Positions 33,741 to 44,667 are shown, counted from the stretch's first letter. The stretch is 64,000 nt of DNA from Persicaria tinctoria (GCA_037127255.1 JBANSL010000004.1:6820001-6884000); one strand, 5' to 3'. Numbers and translations are program-made. Notes: generated by a model from the sequence alone, not told the origin.

Positions 33741-34094
33741 GAGCACTCACAATGGGGGTGTTTAAGCATCAATATAAGAAACTTAATAATAAAATAACAA
33801 GAAGAAGAGACATTTTATTAGGGAATGATTTGATAGGTTTCTAAGCAACAAACCCTTAAAAACTCAAAAAGTAATGGAAGTGGGGTCATTTGGGTAAGAA
33901 GGAGGAAAGAGAAGGAGATAGGATGATAGTAGTGGGGTTAGATGGTAGGCTAATTTTATTTTTATATTACTTAGTTTTTAAATAAGGTGGGTTGTAGGGA
34001 TGTGAGGTTAAATTTTGATGGGGTTTCTAAGGAGAGAAAAAAATGAAAAGTAAAGTTAAGAAACCCGGTATAGGTTTCACGGATGCGGATGCTC
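33741..34094. mobile_element. Tourist-like (PIF/Harbinger) MITE
   Basis: The left terminus GAGCACTCACAATGG and right terminus CGGATGCGGATGCTC are imperfect inverted copies. The flanks carry the 3-bp duplication TTA (33738-33740, 34095-34097), the signature of PIF/Harbinger elements. No coding capacity. Confidence 0.8.
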
Positions 34095-34770
34095 TTAATG
34101 ATTTTTACATTTAAATTTAAAGGTAAAATCACTCATTATTTTTTAGCACAAATGACCTATTTTTTAGCACAAATGACCCACATATTCTATTTTTGTTATT
34201 CTAAAAAAACGGGTATATTTTTGCAAACCGAACACCGATTTGTATATTCAATCAATAATGTTACTTAAGAGACTAAATAATTAATTTAGTCATGTTATTA
34301 CGTTGAAAAAGATATATTTGAGAAGATATTTCTCAAAATTGAAATTAGAAGGATATATTCGTATTATATTGAGAATGACCCAAATGGGGTAAGAGATCGA
34401 CTACAAAATTTATGTGATTGCAACACATACAATATTAATTTTCCTTCATCGAAAAATATCCATTGACATATCAATTCATCAATATAGGAAATTATTTTCA
34501 ACCTTTACTAACTTAATTAATTGGTAAGAATATACGTAGTGATCTATCAAATACCTTATGAGTTTGATTTTCTTTTTTGGGCCTAAGTACATTTCTAGAG
34601 GAAAAAAATATAAATTATGCAGCACGTTTATATAAGGGTGTGTTTGGATTCCAAATACATTATATTTATAATGTAAAATGATAAGGTAGTATTTAGTTAA
34701 CACGATTTTTAAGGTGTTTAAATTATGGTGTTTTTGGATTCCATGATGTATTAATTATAATGCAAATATT

Positions 34771-35160
34771 GGGGTATGATATGTACACCGCTAATTTTTA
34801 CTATTTACACCGCAAATTCACCGCATCCCTATGCGGTGATTTAATCAAATTTTAGCCCGCATGCGGTATGTCTGTTGACCGTATAAAAACACCGCACGTA
34901 CGTGCGGTGGGTTAGGTTAAAACGGAGTCCGTAATACGATAATCCGGTTGGGTCGAAGTTATCCGAAACCCACCGCATGGGTACGCAGTGGTTTTGTAAA
35001 ATATTGAAAATTTGGGTACGGACATACCGCATGGGTATGCGGTGGTTTTTAAAATATTGAAAATTTGGGTACGAACATACCGCATGGGTATGCGGTATGT
35101 TTTTGAAATTTGGGTAAAAAACATACCGCATCTCCATGCGGTATGTTTTTTTACCGTTGG
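34771..35160 (+). repeat. Left terminal palindrome array of the MULE
   Basis: About seven palindromes of the form ACCGCAT-N4/5-ATGCGGT occur, including CACCGCATCCCTATGCGGTG, ACCGCACGTACGTGCGGT, TACCGCATGGGTATGCGG (twice) and TACCGCATCTCCATGCGGTA. Spacers such as AAAATATTGAAAATTTGGGT are repeated too. The outermost half-site is CACCGC. These are plausible repeated transposase-binding sites (inferred). Confidence 0.85.
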
Positions 35161-35168
35161 GGGCCCAT

Positions 35169-35176
35169 TATAAATA
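35169..35176 (+). promoter_or_regulatory. TATA box of the MULE gene
   Basis: TATAAATA lies just inside the left palindrome array and 163 bases before the ATG at 35339. A TC-rich leader containing two TTCTCC-type repeats follows. Position and sequence fit a plant core promoter. Confidence 0.6.
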
Positions 35177-36520
35177 GGCGTGGGGGGGCCAGTTCTCCGA
35201 CACACCGAATCTTCTCCGATTCCTTTCTTTCCGAGCCCGACTCGAATCTTCTCCCATTCCTTTCCTTCCAAGCCCGACTTTTGGTTCCGTCCATTCCCCG
35301 TCCCTATATCTACCACCACTTTGTACTCGGATTTTGAGATGGTGAAAGACAATCGTGGAAAAGCCGCGGCGGATGATGTCGGTACTTTTCGGAGACATCC
35401 GTTACAGGTAACATTTATAATAATCAATTTCCTTTATTTTTTAATTTGAAGGAAATAGTGTTAACATTTCATTGTTATATATAATGTAGCCGGAACCCAC
35501 TATACAAAGGCGGAGGACGACAGATGTACCGCCACCGCTGGAGACACAGTCTCAGCCCACGGTATGTTAAAACTGTTACTAGGTATAGGGAAATTGATAT
35601 CGAATAAGTATATATTTCTGTTTTCTTAGGAATTGGTAGTATTAGGTTGAAATCATTCATAAACCTTTGGAAAATCTTGCAACATTTAGTCAGTCATACG
35701 ATATAGTATCGTATTCGAGCCATAAGATCCTAACAAATACTAGGTGTAGGGAAATTGAAATTGAATAAGTATATATTTATGTTTTCTTATGAATTGTTAG
35801 TATTAAGATGATATCATTAATAAACCTTACGAAAATCTTGCCACATTTAGACAGTCATACGATATAGTATTGTAATTGAGCGGTAGGATTCTGACAAATA
35901 TATTTTAATTTACACAGTCTGTGTTGTCGAGAAATTTGGGAGAGATGGTAGTTTTACAATCTGCTAGGAGAGCTGCCATTAGGGAGAGGCAGACGTTGGA
36001 GGGTGTATCAGTTCCGATGGAGACGGATAGCGACGCGGTAGATGATGATACCGAGGCTGCCGTCAGGGAGACCCAGAGTGACGGTTTGGGGCACACGTCC
36101 CAGTCGTCTATAGAAACGTATCAGAGTCTGGTGCAGATAGAGCTGGCCTTGATGTCTGACCACACAGATGACCCAGTGGTGCAGTCGACCAGAGAGTCTG
36201 GTCAAGGCGACCAGGGTATTGAGATGGTGGAGGAGTACCTACTAGGGGACCGAGCACGTCAGACGGACGAGCATTTGCAGACTGGAGCTGAGAGAGTGGT
36301 AGAGCAGTTGCAGACTTATCCTGACAGTTATCGGGACTACTTTGGGACTCAGTTTGCGAGCGAACAATTGAACTCGTATGACGACACGGCACCTCTGCTC
36401 GGAGATGTGGGTGCTGGGACGAGTCATGCTCGAGGTGACGACCAGGAGCCATGGGCCGTTGGGCAGATAGATTTTGCGTCGTTCACCCCGGTCGGTTCTA
36501 CGGCTGTAGGGAGGACGCCT

Positions 36521-36700
36521 GGGAGTCAGCATGCGGCGCCATCGTCGACGCCGAGGATCGCCGAGCCTAAGCCGATCACTGGGAGTCAGCATGCGGCGCC
36601 ATCGTCGACGCCGAGGACCGTCGAGCCTGAGCCGATCATTGGGAGTCGGCAGGCGGCGCCATCAGCGACACCTAGGAACTTGGAGGGTGTGCCGATTGCC
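36521..36700 (+). repeat. 60-bp in-frame tandem repeat
   Basis: Three units with exact 60-bp period (36521, 36581, 36641) encode GSQHAAPSSTPR followed by a variable EPxPIxG. It lies in the disordered N-terminal part of the MULE protein and keeps frame. Confidence 0.9.
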
Positions 36701-37216
36701 GGGGGGCATGAGAGGCATGTACGTGGACAGAGATGTTCTTCGGCCCCACCTATTGAGTCAGCTGGACTTTCGAGGCATGTGTCGCTGGATATGGGAGGAG
36801 ACCAACATGATCCGATGTATGGGCCATCCGACGATGTTCGTCAGGATATGGGAGGAGATCAGGCGGCACAGCCCCCTGTCCGTGTAGTGCAGAGGAGGCG
36901 GAGACAGCGTGGAGAGAGCAGTAGGGCAGGTGGTACTAGGCAGCATGGTGAGGGGAGTAGTGCAGGAGGTGATAGGCAGCATAGCGAGCCTAGCAGGACA
37001 GGGGTCATTCGGGCTGTTCTGCCCGAATGGCCGGGGGGGCACATACCGTTTCCCTTATGAGAGACTACGACACCCACATTGCACAGGCTATTTGGAGACG
37101 GGAGGACGAAGCATTGCGTAGGGGTGTGCGTGTGCAGAGACGTGGGCAGTCGCTGGGCCGTGTAGAGGCGTTGTTGGAGGTTGATGGACGGGAGTCCTGG
37201 TTTCCCGCAGTGCGGG

Positions 37217-37952
37217 TAGGGGTGGGCATGGGACGGGACGGGACGGGATTGGGGTAATCCCGCGTCCCGTCCCGCGTATATTTTGCGGGACGGGATCGGG
37301 ACGGGATTGATTTTATTTTTTTCAAATCCCACCGGGTCTTATCCCTCACGGGACGGGACGGGATCGGGACGGGACGGGATTTGTCCCTCGTAAAAAAAAT
37401 GATTAAAAAATAATCCAATTAATTTAAACAATAGCAAGTAGAAATGTGAAAATGAAAGTTTTCTTACAAAATACAGTAAGTGGTAAGTCTTATTTGAGTT
37501 AATCCCATTATAACAGATGCTTTCGTAGCCAAAATAATGTCAATAAATGTTTTGAGTTATTTCAATAAATGTTTTATTACAAAATACAGTAAGTTTTTTT
37601 TGGTGGAATCAAAATACAGTAAGTGGTAAGTCTTATTTGATTTATTTCAATAAATGTTTTAATGTTTTACTATTATTTTAAATTTTGGGTTTAAATAAAT
37701 GTTTTCATATAATATAAATATATTCTTATATTCTTGTATGTTTTTATTAATTTTAATTATATATATAATTTTATATATATATATATGCGGGACGGGATTT
37801 GCGGGATGCGAAGTTTTCGTCCCCCGTCCCGTCCCGCGTAATTTTCGCGGGACGGGATCGGGACGGGATTGAAAATATTTTTTTCAAATCCCACCGGGAT
37901 CGGGACGGGATGCGGGACGAGACGGGATTTGCGGGATTTGTGCCCACCCCTA
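37217..37952. mobile_element. hAT MITE inside the PMD exon
   Basis: Inverted termini TAGGGGTGGGCA and TGCCCACCCCTA with an 8-bp duplication AGTGCGGG (37209-37216, 37953-37960). Both subterminal regions are dense in GGGACGGGA and CGGGATCGGGACGGGA. The core is AT-rich with ATATATAT near 37770. Excising it and one target copy restores an uninterrupted reading (PAVR then EIGFWDLRD). Confidence 0.92.
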
Positions 37953-40748
37953 AGTGCGGGAGATTGGGTTCTGGGACCTGAGAGATTTCGAGTGGGATCA
38001 TGTGGATCACACTCTGATTGGGGCGTTTGTTGAGCACTGGCACCCCGAGACGAACAGTTTTCACTTCGCATGGGGAGAGATCACCATCACACTGCACGAT
38101 GTGCTCTTCATACTTGACCTTGGTTTGGACGGAGAGGAGTGTATTCACTTGGATGACGTGGGCGCCTGGAGGGAAATAGTTGGGGAGTATTACGGCTTGA
38201 CTCAAAACGAGCGGACGAGCGCATGGGCCCATGGAGGCCCTACTGTTCAGCTCCTCCTTCAGAAGATAGCACCGATACGACAACGGGTTCGAGATGGCGC
38301 CCCACTTGAGCATGATATGGAGTGCATCTTGGGTGTCGTGCTGGGGATGATTGCGACTGCGACCTTGTTCATCGACAAGTCGGGCGGAAGATTGCGTCCG
38401 GAGGTGATCCGTAGGTTTATGGACGCAGCGCAGGTGTCGCATCTTTCTCTAGCTGCAGGGGTCTTGTCGTGCTTGTACCGGGGATTGGGCGAGGCGACCC
38501 GAGAGTTGGCCAAAGACATGGACGGTTGTACAAAACTATTGGAGGTAAGTCATTCGTTGTGTGATTATTTATTTTAGAAGTTTGTAACTAGGTTATAATG
38601 ACTATGTTGCTGATAGTATTGTTCCTCTGTAGGTGTGGATATGGTTGCATTTTCCGGTGTTCAAGCCCGGCATGACGCTCGATCGGAGGCTAGCCCGGGA
38701 TCCGCGACGCGGGGTGAGGTACGTCCTGGGGGCGACGCCATTTTCCACTACGGTCACCCGGGATGATAGGCCTCGCATCGAGCGACTGGATGTTCTGCGG
38801 CGGAGGCTGGATGAGATGACTGTCGACGAGGTACGAACACAATATATATCCGCACTTACATTTGTCATACTATAAACTAGATTTTAGTCATAATAACAAT
38901 TTCTATTCCGTTGCAGATCAAGTTCATGCCATTTGGTAGACACTTGGATTTTGATGGAGATCTGCGTCTTTCGAGATGTAGGGGCACCATTCGGTGGTTG
39001 TTCGAGGAGGAGCCGTATATGCCGGGCCGTGTGCTGCGAAGTTTGGTCGGGTTCAGCACATTCCCGCTGATCCAATCAGACCTACCGTAGTGCTCAGACC
39101 GAAGTCCGCCAAGTGCAAGAAGGAGGCGTCGTTCCACCCAGCTGACAACCACTGGGCGCACAGGTTCGATCATCTTTTCCCCATGGAGGAGTTTGCACGC
39201 CGCACGAATTTTTCCACGGTGTATCTTGCCACCTGCGTTGCATTGGCCAATCCGAAGTTGGAGAAAAAGTCGCTAACAAGCTCCGTAATTGCCTCCGTCG
39301 CGTGAATATAATATGATGCAGGGTTATCCCTATACGAGTACAGCCTTGTCATGTCGCACGAGAACACAGATACGTACATTTGGGCGTTGGGGCAGCTCGT
39401 TTACCTCATGCGAGGTAATCTTCCTAACGTTGTTGTCACTGATCGAGAGTTGGGGTTGATTGCGGCGCTACGAGAAGTTCTTCACAATGTCAGGCATATG
39501 TTGTGCACAGTGCACGTCCTCCGACGATGCGAAGAAGCTGCTTTCCAGAAGTCAAAGAATCTTGATGTTGCTAGGCGTTTCAAGAACGCATGTGTTGGCC
39601 TGTTCCAATCCAGATCGGTTGAAACTTTCGCCGCTAGAAGGAGGGGTATGCATGCAGAGTGGGGGCATATCGAAGGGCTTATGCCGTATTTGGAGGCGAC
39701 GTGGTTACGAGATTACTCGGAGCAGATAGTTCGTGCATGGACAGACGCAATCCAGCATTTTGATACGACCACGACGAACAGGTGCGCCTACGTTTTCATT
39801 ATAAAATTTATTATACACGTAATTTGTTTACATATAACGATCTTCACCTGCGAGTCTCACTTATCTTTTAGGGTTAAGGTTGCTCATTCTGTGTTGAAAA
39901 AGACCTTAAACTCTGCAGTCGGTGATTTCACTCACGTGATAAACACAATCGATCTGATGATGGCGGATCAAATATGGGAGGTGAAGAATACATTGGGGAG
40001 AGCGAACAACACCTGGCCTACAGACTCCCACGACCTATGAATTTTCGATCGAATTCGGAATATTGTGTCGAAGGAATGTTTCAACCTGTTGTTCGAAATC
40101 AACACAAAGATGGAAGCCGAGCCACCTTCGCAACCATGCAGAGATGCATACTGGAGGGACGTTTACGGTCTTCCATGCACACATGACATGCAAGCTTGTC
40201 GAGACACGCAGATACCCATCAGACCATCCCAGATACACATTTTTTGGAAGCAATTGGATTTCAAGAGGCCTCATGTTGACAACGTCCAGGATAACACTCC
40301 CCTCAGTAGAGCTGATGTGGACATGTCGCGCATGATCAGTTTGTTCCAGAGCGGAGCTATGGACGAGGATACTCGTTGGAGAATCGCGTCGGCATTCAAC
40401 GACGGGGATCGTCCCTCCCATACATCGTTGACCACCCCTGACCCGGAGGACCGTAGACCGCCCGGGAGACTGAGGACTCGCCACCCCTGTCAGACGAACC
40501 CTCTACCTTGGGAACGTAAGCGTGCTCGGGCTCAACGTCGGGCAGATAGACAGGCGACCACTGGATCCGCACGAGGGCGAGGTCGAGGTCGGGGTCAACC
40601 GGCATCAAACAAAACAGATGACGTGGAAGGTACTGAGGAGGCCACTGGGTCCAACGACATTGCCATCGACGACCCTCCTAGGGGCCGAGGAGTAGGCAGA
40701 GGACGAGGACGGGGTTGGGGAAGGGGACGTGGATGAGGTCGATCAGCG

Positions 40749-41469
40749 TTGGAGCCAGCTCCGGAGATTGTAGGTGACATTCCAACACCAGCACCTACGG
40801 CGCTTCCACCACAGAATCTACCTCGAGTAGAATTCAATTGGGGCACTGGCAACATCGACGAATTCATGATTACTTTCGTACGAGCCGTCACAAATGTTGC
40901 AGGTGATGGTCACTGTGGGTATAGGTCTTTAGCTTGTCTTCTGAACTTGGGACAAGACGCATGGCTTCGAGTTCGACGAGAGCTGGCCGTTGAGTTGCAG
41001 GTGCATTCAGATCGGTACCATTACTATCCGGCCTTAGATGAGCTCATCATGAGGGTCAACTATTTCGGCATGTGTCATGATGCTACGTATTGGATGGAGA
41101 TTCCGATCATGGGCGAGGTGTTTGCCACGCTTCACAAGCGTCCTTTGGTGATTTTGTCACAGATGATGCCTATGTTGTGCCTACCTCTGTACGCCACCAG
41201 TGGCCCGTCAGTACCGGCCTATGAGGAGATAGATGGAATAGCTTTAGTCGGCAACAGCAACCATTTCGTTCCGGTACATTTCGTATTTCATATTCATTAA
41301 TTTCTTACTGTTTTGTTTCTCTTTTCTGACATCAATATTAACCTTGTATTCACAGATTTGGTTGTTGCCTGGTTCACCTCTTCCTCCAGTCTACGTCACA
41401 TGGACACGGCATCACGATCGCACTGTCGACGGTTGGGACGAGCAGTTTGCATCGAGGATTGCACGATAA
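40749..41469 (+). pseudogene. OTU-type cysteine protease domain of the MULE protein
   Basis: Ovarian-tumour domain proteins cleave ubiquitin or ubiquitin-like modifiers. The catalytic Asp/Cys block GDGHCGYRSLA lies near 40905 and the His block GNSNHFVPIW spans the intron 41274-41356. After it come PGSPLPPVYVTWTRHHDRTV and a stop at 41467-41469. The frame is intact within this domain and continuous with the transposase part except for one TGA. It is unknown whether it acts on ubiquitin; a role in protecting the transposase is a guess. Confidence 0.8.
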
Positions 41470-41765
41470 AGAGCTTACCGCCGTCGTGATGGTGGCCGTC
41501 CCCTACCGTATTAGCATTTCCCACTTTCTGATGTCATTTTTCGAACTTCATATGTTCAATTGGGTTGTATCTTTCTCTATTCCATTTCACATCCGAACTC
41601 CATATTTTCATCATCGCTTATATTTATCGCACTTTCATTTTAATCATCTTTGTTTTCAATTCAACATATGAAGATCACGGCGTTTATTACAAGTTCATTC
41701 CACTGTAGTAGGATATACCATTGCAGATGTACATGGATTATACGATAAATTCGTAGTGTGGACGA

Positions 41766-42069
41766 ATACCGCATACCCAAGCGGTGTGTATCGGTTCCTA
41801 TCGGTCCACTCAGCTCTTCCGAATAGTTACGCGCAAATCGGGTTATCCGATACCCACCGCATGGGTATGCGGTGGGGTTGAAACGGAACGGGGGTGCTCA
41901 CCGCATGAAGATGCGGTATGTCTCTATACGTTGGGTAATACCGCATATACATGCGGTGGTTCACCGCATGTATATGTGGTACGTCGTTGACCGTCATTAA
42001 CTCACCGCATAGTTATGCGGTGATTAGAGGTGGAAATAGTAAAAATTAGCGGTGTAGATATCGTTTCCG
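41766..42069 (-). repeat. Right terminal palindrome array of the MULE
   Basis: Six or seven palindromes occur: TACCGCATACCCAAGCGGTG, CACCGCATGGGTATGCGGTG, CACCGCATGAAGATGCGGTA, TACCGCATATACATGCGGTG, CACCGCATGTATATGTGGTA and CACCGCATAGTTATGCGGTG. TTGACCGT also recurs at both ends. Array order is only partly mirrored by the left end; similarity is strongest in the outer 100 bases. Confidence 0.85.
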
Positions 42070-42223
42070 GCAAATATTGTATATCGATTTATGTGATTAT
42101 TTGGTTAAATTACAGTTTTATCTCAATTTTTACGATATTTTTATTTTTACAATCAAACGCTCACATAAAACGAGGTAAAATAATTTAATTATAATTAAAA
42201 TAAAACACACCCAAATTGTTTCA

Positions 42224-42446
42224 TACTACCTCCGTTCCATAATACATGGTCTTTTGGTTTTCAACGCGTTTTTTAAGGAGCGGAAAACTCTAAAAAATAT
42301 TTTTTTTAATTAATTTTTTATATAATTTGATACTTATTAGTAACAAGTATCAAATTATATTAAAAAATAATATTTTATAGAGCTTTTCGCTCCTTAAAAA
42401 ACGTGCTGAAAAGTAAAAGGACATGTAGTATGGAACAGAGATAGTA
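42224..42446. mobile_element. Stowaway-like MITE
   Basis: Termini TACTACCTCCGTTCCATAAT and ATGGAACAGAGATAGTA with long inverted subterminal parts (AACGCGTTTTTTAAGGAGCG and CGCTCCTTAAAAAACGTGC). TA target. Confidence 0.85.
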
Positions 42447-42858
42447 AATAATTACTTAAGGCCCATTCCAATTGAGGGATGAAAAAATCAAACTCGTTAT
42501 TTTTACATTAATATAAAAAATTAAAACCAAACTTCCTAGACAAACTATTGAAGTTTTACTAGTAATTATTGTCTATGAGATTTTTGTAGCAAAAAAGTAC
42601 TTAGTTTCACTAACATTTTTTATTATTATTTTCGCGACAAGAGTGTCTCACCTAACGTATTAATGATAATGTACAATCGTTAATCAATCTAAAATAATAC
42701 GTAAACTTTAATCTTAGGAAAAAAAAATTCTACAATAAACTTGATTTTTTGGTAAATAGAATAATCTTTATAAATAGTACCAGTAAAATAAAATAAAACT
42801 GCAAAATACTTATAACTGTATATTTCCTCATAATAATCTCAAATTTCCTTTTTTTAGA

Positions 42859-43042
42859 TGGCTTTTCTATCTTATACCCTAAGGACATAAAAATAAGACC
42901 CTAAATCGGTAAAGATTCTCCACTAAAAAATGAAGTAACCATAAGAATCTAATTTAAAAAAAATAAACTAATTAAATTTTAAAAAATATTTTTAAATTAG
43001 TGCTATTATCCTGTCCTTCTGGGACATAAGATAGAAAAGTCG
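42859..43042. mobile_element. Short inverted-repeat MITE, class unclear
   Basis: GGCTTTTCTATCTTATACCC at the left and GGGACATAAGATAGAAAAGT at the right are inverted copies about 145 bases apart. Target duplication not resolved. The region 42447-42858 before it is AT-rich without features. Confidence 0.5.
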
Positions 43043-43048
43043 TTTATT

Positions 43049-44650
43049 ACTCTATCCGATCCAAAATAAGTGTCGTTTTAGCTTTTAACTCAACTAGTAT
43101 TACTTCCCGCGATCTTCGCGGTTTTTTCATAACCTTTATTTATATAAAATAACTTTTAATTACTTTAAATAATTTTGAAAATATATAATTCTCACACATG
43201 TTTATTTGTGCATATATATAAATATCATATATATATGACATTTTTATAATTAAGGTATTTCAATAAGTTTGTAATTATTAAAAAAAAAAAGTTAATATTT
43301 TATATAGTTTTTAACTCCTAAAAATACGTGCATAAATAGTAAAAGTCCATGTATTTTTGGACGGAGGTAGTATAATATATCTATATAAAATTAGGGTTCA
43401 TGATGATTTTTTTAAAGCACACGTAAGTTTTGGTAATTAGTATATAAATATTATAAATGATTTTATACGGAGTAGAAATTTTATCAATTAATCATATTAG
43501 TAGCTACGTACCTAGCTAGAGGTTATTTCAATAGTCATAGGAATAATGGGAATACACAAAACATTAAATTAATTTGTGTAATCGAATAGTGTTTATCTTT
43601 TCATCAGCGATAAAATAAATCTAACCTTTTTCCATATAAATTAATTAGGATGACACATGTATAAATAGATGGGGTTATCGTCTAATGTGACTTAAATTGA
43701 TTGGATACTCATTAATTGACGTAGCAAAAGGCTAGATTGCACCAGAACGACACGTAAAGTCGTAAACGAATCGCACCAGAGCCCGCCACATATGATATTA
43801 TGATGCTTAAAATAAAATATTGATATTATATAAATATAATCTAACCTTTTTATATAAATATAATCTAACCTTTTTATATAAATATTGATATTATATTAAT
43901 TTAACTAAAGATGGAGAGGTAAGGGGTGAATTATGCTTTCGAATTAAATAAATAACCATGAGCAAGAATCAACATCATTTTAGATATATGAAATTATATT
44001 CACGTTTGATTTTGAAGATAAAAAAATAAAATCCTTTTCCATCATTTTATTATTGTGAAATCTAATCGTTTTTAGGTAAAATATTTATAAAATAACTTAG
44101 TGTAAAATGATAGGTTTTGTAAACACTTAATATATAAAAATTAATTGTAACAACTCATATTGATAAGTTCAATCATTTAAATGATAGAATTTATAACCAC
44201 TTAAAATATAATAATTAATTAAGGTAGACACATAGGATGACACGTGGATATATAGATAAAGTTATTGTTCAACGTGGCTTAAATATATTGGATCGTCATT
44301 AATTGACGTGGCAAGAAACCCGGTCAGATTGCACCAGAAAAATACACGTAAGTGAATCGCGCCAGAGCCCGCCACATAGGATTTCCACGCCTCTGTTTTA
44401 GTATTATATATTGATTGATATTGATATTGATATTGATTTTTAAGTAAAGTATTAATTATCATTGGTTTTATATATTTTTTTTCTAAATCTTATTATTTAT
44501 TAAATGTTTATCAACTTTTTCAACCAATAAGTGGAAAGTTTGAAAGAAAAAAAAGTCAACAAATACAATTTTCAATAGCAATTTTCATAAATCAATCTAT
44601 TAAATTGCATAGAAAATATAAAACGACACTTATTTTGGATCGGATGTAGT
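43049..44650. mobile_element. Stowaway-like MITE split by a Helitron-like insertion
   Basis: The left end TACTCTATCCGATCCAAAAT (43049) pairs with the right end ATTTTGGATCGGATGTAGTA (44631-44650); GTGTCGTTTTA and TAAAACGACAC adjoin them. The intervening DNA starts with CTAGT at 43094. Confidence 0.65.
43094..44425 (-). mobile_element. Non-autonomous Helitron-like element
   Basis: On the minus strand the 3' end shows a hairpin CCGCGA-AGA-TCGCGG, 9 bases of spacer and CTAG followed by T, as in Helitrons. The 5' end is near TCAATATATAATACTAAAAC (about 44410-44425). No Rep/helicase gene is present. Inside are two direct copies of a 170-bp block (43640-43810 and 44230-44395, sharing CGTGGCTTAAAT/ATTGACG/CCAGAGCCCGCCACAT phrases) and a partial Stowaway (about 43275-43371). 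Confidence 0.6.
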
Positions 44651-44667
44651 AAAACACTCGGTGACCA

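Larger units (their letters stand above)
35339..41469 (+). pseudogene. PMD - MULE transposase - OTU protease polyprotein gene (degraded)
   Basis: Exons by splice sites: 35339-35407, 35490-35561, 35918 to about 38544 (split by the hAT MITE), 38633-38830, 38917-39781, 39872-41273, 41357-41469. Order of parts: disordered N-terminus with a 60-bp tandem repeat; plant mobile domain (EIGFWDLRDFEWDHVDHTLI, FHFAWGEITITLHDVLFILD, VWIWLHFPVFKPGMTLDRR); MULE transposase (NLPNVVVTDRELGLIAALRE, HMLCTVHV); a Cys-His region YGLPCTHDM; an RG-rich linker; OTU domain with VAGDGHCGYRSLA and SNHFVPIW. Lesions: frameshift in a G-run at 37033-37039, hAT insertion, frameshift near 39035, stops TGA at 40038-40040 and 40734-40736. 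The first transposase Asp region is missing between 39170 and 39330. Both stops are compatible with CGA to TGA. Joining into one polyprotein is inferred from shared frame and splice phase. Confidence 0.8.
34771..42069 (+). mobile_element. 7.3-kb Mutator-like element with PMD, transposase and OTU domains
   Basis: Perfect 9-bp target duplication GCAAATATT (34762-34770, 42070-42078). The outer 21 bases align without gaps in inverted orientation (GGGGTATGATATGTACACCGC versus CGGAAACGATATCTACACCGC), followed by AATTTTTACTATTT in both. The terminal 300-390 bases at each end are made of ACCGCAT/ATGCGGT palindromes. One plus-strand gene fills the interior. A hAT MITE has inserted into it. The coding region is broken, so this copy could only move with transposase from elsewhere. 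Possible outer termini GGGTGTGTTTGG at 34637 and AAAACACACCC ending 42212 hint that it landed inside another short transposon. Confidence 0.88.

Noticed and set aside
34771..35160. CRISPR-like repeat array
   Set aside because: Repeats are palindromes with variable centres and spacing in a plant transposon end; no cas genes and a eukaryotic context.
34841..35449. Antisense and sense frames over the MULE left end
   Set aside because: They run through the palindrome array and leader; the gene starts at 35339 by splice and frame logic.
36108..37332. Long antisense frames in the PMD gene region
   Set aside because: Shadows of the GC-rich coding strand; the plus strand has the PMD blocks and introns.
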